IMG/VR virus record: IMGVR_UViG_3300008448_000256
Span: 1-37,999 of that record
From: a virus
Reading direction: 5' to 3' (one strand)
Length of the DNA stretch: 37,999 bases
Shown here: piece by piece, positions 13,659-22,021 of the stretch
Numbering within the stretch: position 1 is the first letter of the stretch
How the letters are laid out: each line of letters starts with the position of its first letter
The notes under the pieces: model-generated
Seen by the model: the letters and a program-made list of their open reading frames with translations, nothing else
Databases searched by the model: none
What the model was told of the DNA's origin: nothing
Position numbers and translations under genes: made by a program

Positions 13659-13800
13659 ATCAATACTGGCTTGAACAATAACTGGAGGAGAAGGAGGGAG
13701 CCAAAAACCTATATGAATCAATGCTGTTTTTCAGAAATGCCATGATTTATGCCATGATTGGCGGTAGGCTTGGATTTGAATCCCTGCGCGGGAGATTGCA
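13659..13800. other. Intergenic region, possible attP
   Basis: No gene. It contains the direct repeat GCCATGATT twice (about 13740-13759) and a GGATTTGAATCC palindrome at about 13772 that resembles the T-arm of a tRNA. Since it lies beside the int gene in a temperate phage it is a reasonable attP candidate, but no second att copy is available in this window. Confidence 0.3.
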
Positions 13801-14946
13801 TCATGCCTCGATCATTCCAACATCGCATCTGTGTCTCTCGATCTCTCCATGCTCAATGTGGTGCGTGATGCACTGCATATCGCGCCCTGCCCTGTAGCCG
13901 TGCCCCGCTGCATAGGCATCCTTTGCCGCTAGTGTGCGGAACGACTCGCACACAACGCCGGGAAACTCTTTCACGCTCTTGTGGTGGACGTGGCCGGTGT
14001 ACCAGTAGCGGTGCTTCGTGCGCCCCCATGCTTGCGCCCTGTCGCATGCCATCACACCCAAGAGCGCTTCATGCTTCACCGTGTCGCCGTGGGTTGCGCC
14101 AATCAGCACATTTCCAAATTCGTGAAACCAGAACTTAGACGGTGACAGGTCAACCGTTACCCGAGGGTTATCCGCAAAATACGCCTGAATGGTGAAGGCC
14201 AGCGCCCACACTGCTTGCGGGTCGTGGTTGCCAGACACAAAGCGGACAATCACGCTCTTGTGCTTTTCCAGTGCCTTGATGACTGCGTACCGGTAGGTTT
14301 CAATCCCAATCCCCAACACCTTCACAAAGCGCGAATCAACGTCTAACTGGTGCTTGTGCCCCGGCGTCACGTTACTTTGGTCGTTGGCGTGGAAAACGTC
14401 ACCCAGCGGGAGAATGATGCAGGTTTCCGCATTGGGAGCCGCCGCCATCAAGCGATCAACCGCGCCGAGCGTCAGCCTTCGGGCAATGTCGCTATCAAAA
14501 TCGTCGCCCGACTCAGCCGCCCATGCGTACAGGCCGTGATGTGGGTCACCCATAGGAATCACGTTCAGCAGCTTGGAACTTGTACCCTCTGGGGGTATGA
14601 CCGTACCCAATTTGGGAACGTCTCGGCACATGGCGTCGATCATTTCCCGCATCATCTCCGCTTGCCTCTCTGCGTCACGGCTGGTCTTTACCCACTTGCG
14701 CTCTTCTGTCAGATATTGGGAGACTCCCGTTATCGCGAAGCCATCCGGCACCGTCTTGGAGTAATCGTGCATTTGCGGCTCTCGCAATGCCGCCTTCTTT
14801 CTGAGGCTTTTCAGCCCGTCAGTGATCGTGCCCTTTGCGCATCCGAGAGCCTTTGCAGCCTTCCGAATCGTGCCGTGCTGTTCTAGCGCCTCCAAATACT
14901 CAAGCTGTCGAACAGTGGCGTATTGGGTCAGGTCTTGGTAGTTCAT
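13801..14946 (-). CDS. HTH-metallophosphoesterase fusion protein
   Basis: 381 aa. Residues 10-50 (VRQLEYLEALEQHGTIRKAA...KGTITDGLKSLRKK) form a winged HTH. The C-terminal 250 residues hold all calcineurin-like phosphoesterase motifs: GDPHHG (133-138), GDVFHAND (182-189), GNHD (239-242), THGD (285-288), GHVHH (318-322). Such phage proteins are usually labelled DNA repair exonuclease or phosphoesterase; substrate unknown. It is the last gene of the late operon, after the lysis genes, and its first 17 bases (MNYQDL) are identical to those of the gene at 16349. Confidence 0.85.
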   Translation of the reverse strand: MNYQDLTQYATVRQLEYLEALEQHGTIRKAAKALGCAKGTITDGLKSLRKKAALREPQMHDYSKTVPDGFAITGVSQYLTEERKWVKTSRDAERQAEMMREMIDAMCRDVPKLGTVIPPEGTSSKLLNVIPMGDPHHGLYAWAAESGDDFDSDIARRLTLGAVDRLMAAAPNAETCIILPLGDVFHANDQSNVTPGHKHQLDVDSRFVKVLGIGIETYRYAVIKALEKHKSVIVRFVSGNHDPQAVWALAFTIQAYFADNPRVTVDLSPSKFWFHEFGNVLIGATHGDTVKHEALLGVMACDRAQAWGRTKHRYWYTGHVHHKSVKEFPGVVCESFRTLAAKDAYAAGHGYRAGRDMQCITHHIEHGEIERHRCDVGMIEA

Positions 14947-15302
14947 TGGTTCACCTGTGAAAGCAGCTTCTCGAGCACCACGATTGCGGAATGCTCGAGA
15001 GTTGCAATAGCTGATTCGTCTCGCTGCATGGCTGAATCAATCAGCGGCTTCATGAAGATGTGCAAAACCTCATGTAGGGCGGTTTCTCGCAAGGTCTTGG
15101 AGGTGATGGGCATGTTTCCCCAATCTTTCCCAAGGCTCCAGACTGCTAGACGGTCATCCAGAGATATGCCCACCTCGGCCATAGCGCCCTTGCTGGCAGG
15201 CTTTCCAGACGGCTCTATGCGCCAGTCTCTGAGATTGAGCAGGTTCTGAAACTCTGCGATGTAGAGCGCGAATTCCTCTACATGCTCGGGGGTTGTTTTC
15301 AT
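14943..15302 (-). CDS. HExxH metallopeptidase-like protein
   Basis: 119 aa from the ATG at 15302, which overlaps the previous TGA. HEVLH at residues 77-81 in the context ETALHEVLHIFMKPLI is the zincin HExxH motif, and a downstream Glu (about 103) in TLEHSAIVVLEKLL may be the third ligand. Small phage zincins of this type are widespread and of unknown target; a lysis or host-takeover role is possible. It overlaps the next gene by 4 bases. Confidence 0.75.
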   Translation of the reverse strand: MKTTPEHVEEFALYIAEFQNLLNLRDWRIEPSGKPASKGAMAEVGISLDDRLAVWSLGKDWGNMPITSKTLRETALHEVLHIFMKPLIDSAMQRDESAIATLEHSAIVVLEKLLSQVNQ

Positions 15303-15472
15303 GCATCCACCCCGCAAAAGTTCTTAGGAATGGCGAACTTGTAGAGCCCCGCCTGATGCGCTGCGACTGCTATCAAAATGTTTCCCTTGTCGCAGAAGGC
15401 TGCAACCTCTACGGGCGGGGTCTGGGCTGTAGCCGAGAACGAGAGAAGCATGGTCATCAAAAAGATACGCAT
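15299..15472 (-). CDS. Small secreted protein with two cysteines
   Basis: 57 aa with a clear signal peptide (MRIFLMTMLLSFSATA, cleavage likely before Gln17) and a short mature part with exactly two cysteines (Cys27 and Cys53), which could form a disulfide in the periplasm. Strong ribosome binding site GGAGGTGAT directly upstream. Sits between endolysin and metallopeptidase genes. It lacks a lipobox, so it is not an ordinary Rz1. Role in lysis or its control is inferred from location only. Confidence 0.7.
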   Translation of the reverse strand: MRIFLMTMLLSFSATAQTPPVEVAAFCDKGNILIAVAAHQAGLYKFAIPKNFCGVDA

Positions 15473-15480
15473 ATCACCTC

Positions 15481-15891
15481 CTACAAGAGTGAGATTTCGG
15501 CCTCTCGCCGTTTGACAAGTCCGGGCAATTTCTTACCCCCACCGTTTACCCATTTGCGCAGTTCAGCGGGTACTAGCTCCCACTGCTCGGCGTTGATGCG
15601 TTTGCGCAGGGTGGATGCCTTCAAGCGCCCCGCCCCAAGGTTGAAAGTGAAATCAGCCACGGCATACAAGCGATTGCCTGAGAGGTTCGGGCATAGGGCA
15701 AGCGTCTGCCGTACAGCCTTCAGCGCGTCAGACTCAAGGCGCTTATCAGCCTGTTCCTGCGTCCACACTTCACCCAGATTCACCCCTGCGCCGGTAGCGC
15801 CCCACCCCACCGTTAAGACACCAGCAGGGCAGATATAAGGGGTTAACTTGCAGCCCTCAAACTGTTTGATGAGGTCTAGCAAGGGCTTCAT
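15481..15891 (-). CDS. Endolysin, phage lysozyme (GH24)
   Basis: 136 aa. The E-8-C-5-T catalytic pattern is present: Glu12 (IKQFEGC), Cys21 (ICPAGV) and Thr27 (LTVGWGATG). The rest (DALKAVRQTL, LYAVADFTFNLGAG, LRKWVNGGGKKLPGLVKRR) is typical of this family. It cleaves the MurNAc-GlcNAc bonds of peptidoglycan. No signal or SAR helix, so release should depend on a holin. Starts in an ATGA overlap with the holin candidate. Confidence 0.95.
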   Translation of the reverse strand: MKPLLDLIKQFEGCKLTPYICPAGVLTVGWGATGAGVNLGEVWTQEQADKRLESDALKAVRQTLALCPNLSGNRLYAVADFTFNLGAGRLKASTLRKRINAEQWELVPAELRKWVNGGGKKLPGLVKRREAEISLL

Positions 15892-16352
15892 TTCCAGCGC
15901 TTTCCTAACGTGCGATCAGCGAAGAAGAAGCCAAGCACTACGCCCGAAATCTCCTTGTCCCATCCGTCCATCACGAAGCCCTGCCCTGCCAGCTTTGCCG
16001 ACCAGAGAACTAGCACGATGGTTGCCGCCGATGGTCGGATAACGCCGTTCCACACATCCACCAAGACAAAGCCCGTAGGCTTGAAGGCGTTGGACATTGC
16101 CACGCTGAAGGCATCAGCCTCGGCCCTTGCCACGTCTGCATCTTTCTGCACCTCGATGGTGCGGACACCTAGCGAGGCTTGCAGATTGAGTTGTTCAAGG
16201 GTTCGCTTGTGCGCCGCATCGTCTAGCTCAGACTGCAAGCGCAGCATTTCCAGTTCGTGCGCGTTGTCCTGCTTTTTGTTGATGAACGAGGAAATCTCGC
16301 CCCACAACATGCGGAAAACAGACCCGCCAAGGAAGGTAAGCAAGGCGCTCAT
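15888..16352 (-). CDS. Holin candidate
   Basis: 154 aa, MSALLTFLGGSVFRMLWGEI..., a short hydrophobic N-terminus, a charged helical middle (about 25-80) and two hydrophobic segments near the end (ATIVLVLWSAKLAG, GVVLGFFFADRTL). This organisation is shared by conserved phage proteins encoded just upstream of GH24 endolysins. Overlaps both neighbours by ATGA. Pore formation is inferred from context. Confidence 0.7.
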   Translation of the reverse strand: MSALLTFLGGSVFRMLWGEISSFINKKQDNAHELEMLRLQSELDDAAHKRTLEQLNLQASLGVRTIEVQKDADVARAEADAFSVAMSNAFKPTGFVLVDVWNGVIRPSAATIVLVLWSAKLAGQGFVMDGWDKEISGVVLGFFFADRTLGKRWK

Positions 16353-16582
16353 TTGTCAGCCTTCTTGTCCAGCTTGTCGGAAATCTCGCGGAACATCTGC
16401 CGAATCTCGCTGGCAAACTCCTTGAAGTCGTCGCGCCTTGTGTAGTCTTTTGCGATTTCTTCCCGAAGTGCGGAGAGGTCTGATTGCAGGCTCTTTACAG
16501 CGTCCCAGAGTTGCCGAGCGAACCAGCCACCGATTGCGATGACCGTTCCAGCGGCTATGTTGATGAGGTCTTGGTAGTTCAT
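16349..16582 (-). CDS. Small membrane protein with coiled coil, holin-associated
   Basis: 77 aa: one hydrophobic helix at about 8-25 (NIAAGTVIAIGGWFARQLW), then a charged coiled coil to the C-terminus (DLSALREEIAKDYTRRDDF). The layout suits a small holin, antiholin or XhlA-like protein. Located directly before the holin candidate with ATGA overlaps on both sides. Confidence 0.7.
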   Translation of the reverse strand: MNYQDLINIAAGTVIAIGGWFARQLWDAVKSLQSDLSALREEIAKDYTRRDDFKEFASEIRQMFREISDKLDKKADK

Positions 16583-16845
16583 GATCGGCCTAGCAATAAG
16601 GTGTTTTGATTCACCATCTCATTGCGGAACGATTCAACCGCTGCCGAAGTGCCCCGCTGTTGGTTGGAGTTTTCGACCAGCAGCACAGGCATCCAAGCCA
16701 TAGCGCATCCGTTTTCGTCCACCTGTGCGCCTGTGTTGGGGTTGGTGCCAGCCAGCTTGATAAACCATGCGCAACGGTGAATCTTGCCGTCCTTGGCTTC
16801 TTCGCACTTCGACCCGAGGGGACAGGTTAGGACGGTATCAATCAT
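16579..16845 (-). CDS. Small Cys-containing hypothetical protein
   Basis: 88 aa from ATG 16845. Cys8, Cys14, Cys25 and Cys47 in MIDTVLTCPLGSKCEEAKDG...RCAWF...GCAMAWMP resemble a metal site; the rest (NQQRGTSAAVESFRNEMV) is helical. Conserved-looking partner between tail fibre and lysis genes. Function unknown. Confidence 0.75.
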   Translation of the reverse strand: MIDTVLTCPLGSKCEEAKDGKIHRCAWFIKLAGTNPNTGAQVDENGCAMAWMPVLLVENSNQQRGTSAAVESFRNEMVNQNTLLLGRS

Positions 16846-17438
16846 GATTTTTGGCACACGATCATGTCGATATATCGGGGTGTCCAATTGCTAGCCGAGC
16901 CGTTTGCAGCCGTGGTGCCCGAGTGGTTGTGCGTGACGTTTTGGCTCATACCGCCAAGCTGTGCAAAGCCAATGTCTGTCAATTGCGTTGATGCAGCATG
17001 AAGACCGCGCCCTAGAGGTGCGTCAGTCCCCGTATAGCCGCCAGAGTTCGCGGGTACTGGGTGGTTGTGGCCGCTGTCGCTGTGGGTGTGCTCTAAGTTC
17101 TTTGTGTCTGTTGTGAACGTGTGCGTGTGGCTTGGCACTACGTTGTTCAGAATCGGGCTGTGTGAACCCGCTACGCCACCGCCTGCGGTTTTAACAACGC
17201 GAAGCATCCGGTTGTCTGCCGTGTCATCCGTGATCTGCACCCATCCGGTAGGCGCTGCCGCTTGAGGAAACGCCAGCTTTGTGCCGGAGGTGAAAGAGCC
17301 TAGACCATCGCGCAAGAGGGCAATGAATGCGCCATAGTTGCGGATTACGTCATCCAGCGTAGATGGACTATCAGAGCCGGAGGGGTAGTTACTACCCGCC
17401 GTGGTCGATAGATCTGCGATTGAGGTTGCTATGGGCAT
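16842..17438 (-). CDS. Tail fibre/collar-like protein with HxH repeats
   Basis: 198 aa. N-terminal 60 residues are a short adaptor; the C-terminal half has PTGWVQITDDTADNRMLRVV, four HxH motifs (residues 104-106, 117-119, 124-126, 170-172) in Gly/Asn-rich spacers, and ends WTPRYIDMIVCQKS, the end common to phage tail-collar and short-fibre tips. In T4 gp12/gp37 such HxH sets bind metal ions along the trimer axis. Preceded by the 20-bp late element and a GNRA hairpin. Confidence 0.8.
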   Translation of the reverse strand: MPIATSIADLSTTAGSNYPSGSDSPSTLDDVIRNYGAFIALLRDGLGSFTSGTKLAFPQAAAPTGWVQITDDTADNRMLRVVKTAGGGVAGSHSPILNNVVPSHTHTFTTDTKNLEHTHSDSGHNHPVPANSGGYTGTDAPLGRGLHAASTQLTDIGFAQLGGMSQNVTHNHSGTTAANGSASNWTPRYIDMIVCQKS

Positions 17439-17449
17439 AAATTCTCCGG

Positions 17450-17490
17450 CGCATTCGCTGCGTTGGGTGAATTGTCAGAATTGGTAAAGC
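17450..17490 (-). promoter_or_regulatory. Late element C: promoter-like 20-mer plus hairpin before tail fibre
   Basis: GCTTTACCAATTCTGACAAT on the minus strand (17490-17471), then CGCA-gcgaa-TGCG hairpin (17462-17450) and GGAG 8 bases before the ATG of the tail-fibre gene. See the findings for comparison of the copies. Confidence 0.7.
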
Positions 17491-17569
17491 GGGATAGGAT
17501 TGGGGGATGACTGAAGACCAAATGATTCGCGGCGCGATCACTGGAGCAGCCATCCCCGTATGGGCTTGG

Positions 17570-19237
17570 TTAATTCAGAAGACCAAGACCCATCTGCGCG
17601 CCGCTAGGGATAAGCGCGGGTGCGGCTTGCCTGAGCATTTGGGCCGCGCCTTGGGCCGCTTCTGGTCGCGCTGCTACCGCTCCGCTCAAAAGTCCCTGAA
17701 TCGGGCGTGAATAGAGCGCTGCACCAGTAAGCAAGCCAGCCGGAATAAGCGGATTCAGCAAGCCAGAGCCAAGCGCACCACCACCAAGCAACAGGCGGTC
17801 AACCGTGCCGCTGTTTGGGACTTTGTTGTTCAGGATGTTCTTGCCTGCCGCACTAAGGTCTTGCATCAGGGCGTTGCCTTCAGCAAATCGCGCCTTATCC
17901 TTGGAGCGATCTGCCGCCTTCACTGCGTTATGCAGTTGCGCAGGGTTGAATACTCCATCCTCTGCCGCCACCGAAGAAGCCGCTTTCTGTACGCGCTTGA
18001 AGTTTGCCCAGCCGCGATTAATCGCCGCAAGGTCTTGCCCAATCGCTGGATTGGAGCGTACCGATAGCTGATTGAGCTGGTCGCCTAGTTCGCGATACGC
18101 ATCACCAAGCAAACGCTCATCTGCATTGGTAGATGCGCTGGTGCGCTGAATCTGCTCCGTGACCTTGCTTTGCAGTCGCTTAAAGGTTTCGCCGGTCATC
18201 GCCTGCTGGCCTTGAAAAAGTGGCTCCACTTCATTCGCCATAAAGCGATTGAACTGCCGAGGCGCGTTGGTGCTGATTGCGCCAGTGTTGACCATTTGGC
18301 GAAGGCCCGTAACCGCCTGACGGTATGGCTGATCTTGCTGCACTGCCATTCGCGGCAAAAGACTGTCGTAGGCGTCGCCAAGTGCGCGCCGTGCAAAAAG
18401 CACCGCATCATTGCCAGTAACGCCTACGGGTAGCTCTTGACCGATAGGTGCTAGCGCCCGATTGGTAGCCGCCCTGTTCAAATCTGCGCCTGCTGCCTGT
18501 CGTGCGTACTGGATTGCGTCGCCCACGATAGGAACGCTTTGCAACTTTTCCTCAATGCGGTTAGCAGTGCCACCCAGTGCCTGCCCGATAGTGGGGCGAA
18601 CACCTTCAGCGCGCAACGCCTGAACCTGCGGATTCACAGAAGCATTGGGAGAAATAACCCGTGCAATGCCGCTAGTGATAGCGGGAACTGCTGCACCACC
18701 GATTGCACCAACTCCGACTTGCTTTGTCTTTTCTGCCCAATAGTCGCCACCAACTACCGGATTCAGCAAGGCAGAAGCCGCTCCCCCACCAGCGCCAGCG
18801 GCCATCCGAAGGCCAAAAGACGCAGCAGCAGGAGCCCTAGCCGCAATCGCTACGTTTGCAGGGCTGGCTACGTTGCCAAGGGTTCGATAGCCATCAAAAC
18901 CAGACTCCCCCGCGGCCTTGCGTTTAGCCTGGTAGTCTGCCTCTTGCTGTGCAATGAGGCCATTCATTCCAGATTCTGGCAACTTGGCGACTAGCCCCGT
19001 TTTGTCGGCAATCCAGTTATTCACGCTGTTGCCAACATCCACCACACTACGAGGCAAAATGTTTGTCAGCAACTGCGCGCCGCCGTCAATCGGGTCTTTG
19101 ATGCCCCGCATCACTTTTTCAGTGCGGGAAATCTCGCCTTTAGGCTTTGCAGGCTCATCCCACTTCACCATTGCAGGATTAGGAGCGCCGGTTGTGGGTT
19201 CGTCGTCCCACTTCACCATCTTTGGGTCAATCTGCAT
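17570..19237 (-). CDS. Large ejection-type virion protein
   Basis: 555 aa from ATG 19237 (alternative start 19252). Two N-terminal 'MVKWDE/D' repeats (MQIDPKMVKWDDEP..., NPAMVKWDEPAKP), a long Ala-rich helical body, and hydrophobic Gly/Ala/Leu segments at about 155-175 (AAGAGGGAASALLNPVVGG) and 500-530 (GGALGSGLLNPLIPAGLLTG). Size, place after the other ejection-type genes and membrane-seeking segments resemble podovirus internal proteins that pass into the host envelope with the DNA. Function inferred. Confidence 0.65.
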   Translation of the reverse strand: MQIDPKMVKWDDEPTTGAPNPAMVKWDEPAKPKGEISRTEKVMRGIKDPIDGGAQLLTNILPRSVVDVGNSVNNWIADKTGLVAKLPESGMNGLIAQQEADYQAKRKAAGESGFDGYRTLGNVASPANVAIAARAPAAASFGLRMAAGAGGGAASALLNPVVGGDYWAEKTKQVGVGAIGGAAVPAITSGIARVISPNASVNPQVQALRAEGVRPTIGQALGGTANRIEEKLQSVPIVGDAIQYARQAAGADLNRAATNRALAPIGQELPVGVTGNDAVLFARRALGDAYDSLLPRMAVQQDQPYRQAVTGLRQMVNTGAISTNAPRQFNRFMANEVEPLFQGQQAMTGETFKRLQSKVTEQIQRTSASTNADERLLGDAYRELGDQLNQLSVRSNPAIGQDLAAINRGWANFKRVQKAASSVAAEDGVFNPAQLHNAVKAADRSKDKARFAEGNALMQDLSAAGKNILNNKVPNSGTVDRLLLGGGALGSGLLNPLIPAGLLTGAALYSRPIQGLLSGAVAARPEAAQGAAQMLRQAAPALIPSGAQMGLGLLN

Positions 19238-20543
19238 AGCCGGTAGTCCCATCAGAATATTGAACGACCTTGCGGCCTTGGTAAGTCCCGCTTTTCACCA
19301 CCGTTTTTCCCGCTGGTGGAGTTTGTGCGGCTGGAGAAGCGACTTGAGGGACGCCATCCGTCAGATACGTGCCGCCACGAATAGCACCCGCCTTGCTCTG
19401 CGCATAAGTTGCACGGCGCTCTGCCGCAGAAATGGCGCGATCTAAGATGGCTTCACGCTGCTTGGGCGTCTTGTCCGAGCTAGCTTGCATATCCATCAGA
19501 ATCTTGCGCTCACCCTCGGTAGGTGCTGCGCCAAAGATGGCTTTCATCTGCTCCAAGCCTTGGCCTGTCAGGATGTTGTCTAGTTCCACGGTCGCATCAG
19601 CGCCATCAGATGAGCCAACGTTGCTAACAATCTTGGCGCGAGTAGATGCACCCCAGCCAGAATAGGCGGCTTCGTTGATTGCCTTGGCGCGTTGCAGCGA
19701 AGAAATTACAGACTTGCTTGTCTGCGCCGTGTCATCGCTCTCGATCAATTCCTTTTGTAGCGTTACAGACATTGGGCCAGTGGCGCGGGGATTGGTTAAT
19801 TTGTCCCTGTCCATTGCGATGCGCTCACCAGCCTGCCGAACACCGGCCCAGCCACGCGCAGAAGAATCGCGCTCAGATGGAGACATACCAACCGGCAAAG
19901 TAACGCCTGCACTTGGTTTGACAAATGAAACCTTGTCGCCTTGGTTGACCTGAACCGGTGCAACGTAGCCATTTACGCCAGTGCCCACAGGTTGACCAAA
20001 GCGGTCAAAGCCTTGGCGAATCTTTGCGCCGCCAGCGCCTTCAATGTCTTGCCAGTCCTTCACCTCTTGCTTTCCGAGGTTGCTTGTTTCTGCCAGTGAC
20101 TTCAGGCGCTCAAATGGCACTCCCTGCTGATACAGCGACTGAAAATCAATAGCGCCACCACTTCGCAAAGCGGGAACGGCTGTGCCTGTCTGCATCTCAG
20201 GCGGCAAGCCACCCAAAACATCAGGGGAAAGCCCCGCACCCATACCCGCAGGAACACGGCCAGCATTGCGCAAAAGTCCATTCACGCGCTGCGCCTCTGC
20301 TTGTGCCGCTAGCTCTTGGGCTGTTTGAGCCTTTACGCGCTCTGCCTGTGCCTGATACGCCTCCATTTGCATCTGTTGGAGCTTGGAGCGCTGTTTGTTC
20401 TGCTTGTACGCATCCATGCCCATCAAGGCTTCTTGGATGCGCTGCCCATCGTTAGCACCGTCAAAGCGCGGCCCTGCTGCTGCCAGCAAACCCAACGAAA
20501 AGCGGGTGTTGTCGTCGCCAAATGCGTCTAGTAGTCCTGCCAT
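19227..20543 (-). CDS. Ejection/internal virion-type protein
   Basis: 438 aa. MAGLLDAFGDDNTRFSLGLL, a Gln/Ala/Glu-rich coiled coil at about 40-90 (KQNKQRSKLQQMQMEAYQAQ), and a C-terminal region with SKAGAIRGGTYLTDG and a final SGTYQGRKVVQYSDGTTGYA. Start shares the MA-G/L-L-type beginning of the two preceding genes. Probably a virion component ejected with DNA; no enzymatic motif is visible. Confidence 0.65.
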   Translation of the reverse strand: MAGLLDAFGDDNTRFSLGLLAAAGPRFDGANDGQRIQEALMGMDAYKQNKQRSKLQQMQMEAYQAQAERVKAQTAQELAAQAEAQRVNGLLRNAGRVPAGMGAGLSPDVLGGLPPEMQTGTAVPALRSGGAIDFQSLYQQGVPFERLKSLAETSNLGKQEVKDWQDIEGAGGAKIRQGFDRFGQPVGTGVNGYVAPVQVNQGDKVSFVKPSAGVTLPVGMSPSERDSSARGWAGVRQAGERIAMDRDKLTNPRATGPMSVTLQKELIESDDTAQTSKSVISSLQRAKAINEAAYSGWGASTRAKIVSNVGSSDGADATVELDNILTGQGLEQMKAIFGAAPTEGERKILMDMQASSDKTPKQREAILDRAISAAERRATYAQSKAGAIRGGTYLTDGVPQVASPAAQTPPAGKTVVKSGTYQGRKVVQYSDGTTGYAD

Positions 20544-20545
20544 GA

Positions 20546-21367
20546 TTAGTTCTCGCTGATGCTGCCGGCGCTTACATTGCTGTCGCCATAGCCGGTGTTT
20601 CCATAGCCCGAATGACCCAAGCCAGCAAAGCCGCTGCCGTCATAGCCGCCGCCGAAGTAGGAGCCTGCGCCCCTGCCGCTGCTTGTCCAGCCCTGTACGT
20701 CGTTCAAATGAGCGATAGGGTCTGCCGCTGCGTTAGCTGCTGCGAGTGCTTCCTGTTGTGCTTGGTGCTTCTGATACAGCGCGGCAAGGCCACCAGCCAC
20801 CGCACTGAATGGCGCAATGTCCTTGAATGTCTGCATTGCCTGCCCGTTGATAGAGTCGGTCAGGTTGCCGGTTCCAATGCCGCCCCAAGGTGTGCCCTCA
20901 TCGGTATAGCGGCTGCTACCGGAGGGCTGAGAATTTCCCAATAGACCACCTTCCACAATGCGCCGACCTAAATCAAGCTGGCTGGCTTGGGGTAGCGAAT
21001 TGATGGTGGTTCGCATCGACTGTACAGACGTATCAGGTGCGCTATTGAAATTGAATTGCGTAGCCCGTTGCGTCGGGTTGTTGCGATCAAACTGGCGCAT
21101 GTTGTTCATCTGGCCTACAAGGTCGGTAGCCTGAGCGCGGAAACCGTCTGTCAGGCCCTGAGAGTTCGCATACGCCCCGATCTGCCCGAGGCTGAGGGGT
21201 TGGGCTTGGTATTGCTGCTGCAAGCCCATGCCGCTGTTGATCGTTTGATTGATAAACGGTTGTGCGGGTTGGTAAGGGTCGCGTGATTGGGTTGTGCTTT
21301 GTGTGGCCGATTGACCACCCAACAAGCCGCCCAACAGAGCGCCGCCAATGTTCCACATATCTGCCAT
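20546..21367 (-). CDS. Gly/Gln-rich ejection-type protein
   Basis: 273 aa. MADMWNIGGALLGGLLGGQS (hydrophobic Gly-rich start), Gln-rich centre, and a low-complexity tail of GSGFAGLGHSGYGNTGYGDS repeats. Together with the flanking genes it forms the ejection-protein block typical of podoviruses. Function inferred. Confidence 0.6.
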   Translation of the reverse strand: MADMWNIGGALLGGLLGGQSATQSTTQSRDPYQPAQPFINQTINSGMGLQQQYQAQPLSLGQIGAYANSQGLTDGFRAQATDLVGQMNNMRQFDRNNPTQRATQFNFNSAPDTSVQSMRTTINSLPQASQLDLGRRIVEGGLLGNSQPSGSSRYTDEGTPWGGIGTGNLTDSINGQAMQTFKDIAPFSAVAGGLAALYQKHQAQQEALAAANAAADPIAHLNDVQGWTSSGRGAGSYFGGGYDGSGFAGLGHSGYGNTGYGDSNVSAGSISEN

Positions 21368-21369
21368 GT

Positions 21370-21966
21370 TTAGCTCCCGCTCTTTTGTGGGTTGAAGTAG
21401 TTAGCGAAGCTGGAGCCAAGACCCCAGCCGCCTAGCGCACCAGTGAGCGCAGAGCCTGTGCCTGTTTGACTTGCTCCAGAAGTGCCACCCACGCCACCGG
21501 CTGCGTTTGCCATGCCGCTGAAGGCTTGCTGATAGCCAAGGGGCGCGTTGTACATGGCGGTTTGATTCGCAATGTCCTGCTGGTTGAAAGCGTTGGCTTG
21601 GTTGGTCAGGCCCATGTAGTTACTCAGGTTCTGCTGGTTCTGCGCAAAGCCATCGTTGAACACATCGCGGTTAAAACCTTGGTCCCACTGATACATCTGC
21701 TGCTGCTGGCCGTAGTCCTGCATGCGCATGGTGTTTGCGGTGTTGCCCAGAGTCGCCGCAAGCTGTCGCTGCTGTTCACCCTGAAGCTGTTGCAAACCTG
21801 AGTTGCCAAAGCTGCCAGAGTTAGCCATTGCCGCCTCTGTGTTGGGCTTAACTGCGAGGTTGTAATTGCGCGTAATGTCACCCATCGCGCTGTCGATTTG
21901 CCCCTGCAAGAAGGGGTTATTGGTGCCCAAGAATGGGTTGCCACCTGTCCACGATTCGCCTGCCAT
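21370..21966 (-). CDS. Gln/Asn-rich tail or ejection-type protein
   Basis: 198 aa. MAGESWTGGNPFLGTNNPFL, then LAVKPNTEAAMANSGSFGNSG and a Gln/Asn-rich helical region (DYGQQQQMYQWDQGFNRDVF), Gly-rich end. The NPFLG and 'SGSFGNSG' parts recur in small virion proteins next to P22-like heads. Preceded by late element B and its hairpin. Confidence 0.65.
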   Translation of the reverse strand: MAGESWTGGNPFLGTNNPFLQGQIDSAMGDITRNYNLAVKPNTEAAMANSGSFGNSGLQQLQGEQQRQLAATLGNTANTMRMQDYGQQQQMYQWDQGFNRDVFNDGFAQNQQNLSNYMGLTNQANAFNQQDIANQTAMYNAPLGYQQAFSGMANAAGGVGGTSGASQTGTGSALTGALGGWGLGSSFANYFNPQKSGS

Positions 21967-21980
21967 GTTTTGTCCTCCAG

Positions 21981-22021
21981 CGCATCACTGCGTTAAGTCG
22001 TATTGTCGAAAGTGGTAAAGG
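21981..22021 (-). promoter_or_regulatory. Late element B: promoter-like 20-mer plus GNRA hairpin
   Basis: CCTTTACCACTTTCGACAAT on the minus strand (22021-22002), then CGCA-GTGA-TGCG (21992-21981), CT and GGAG, before the ATG at 21966. The 20-mer begins one base after the previous gene's stop. Confidence 0.7.

Noticed and set aside
13760-13800. tRNA gene fragment near the candidate attP
   Set aside because: Only a T-arm-like palindrome is present; the loop departs from the normal TTC consensus and no acceptor, D or anticodon arms can be built.
17507-17710. Plus-strand 67-codon ORF with a hydrophobic start
   Set aside because: Two thirds lie antisense in the 3' end of the large ejection-type gene and the composition becomes Arg-rich; only its start position relative to element C is of interest.
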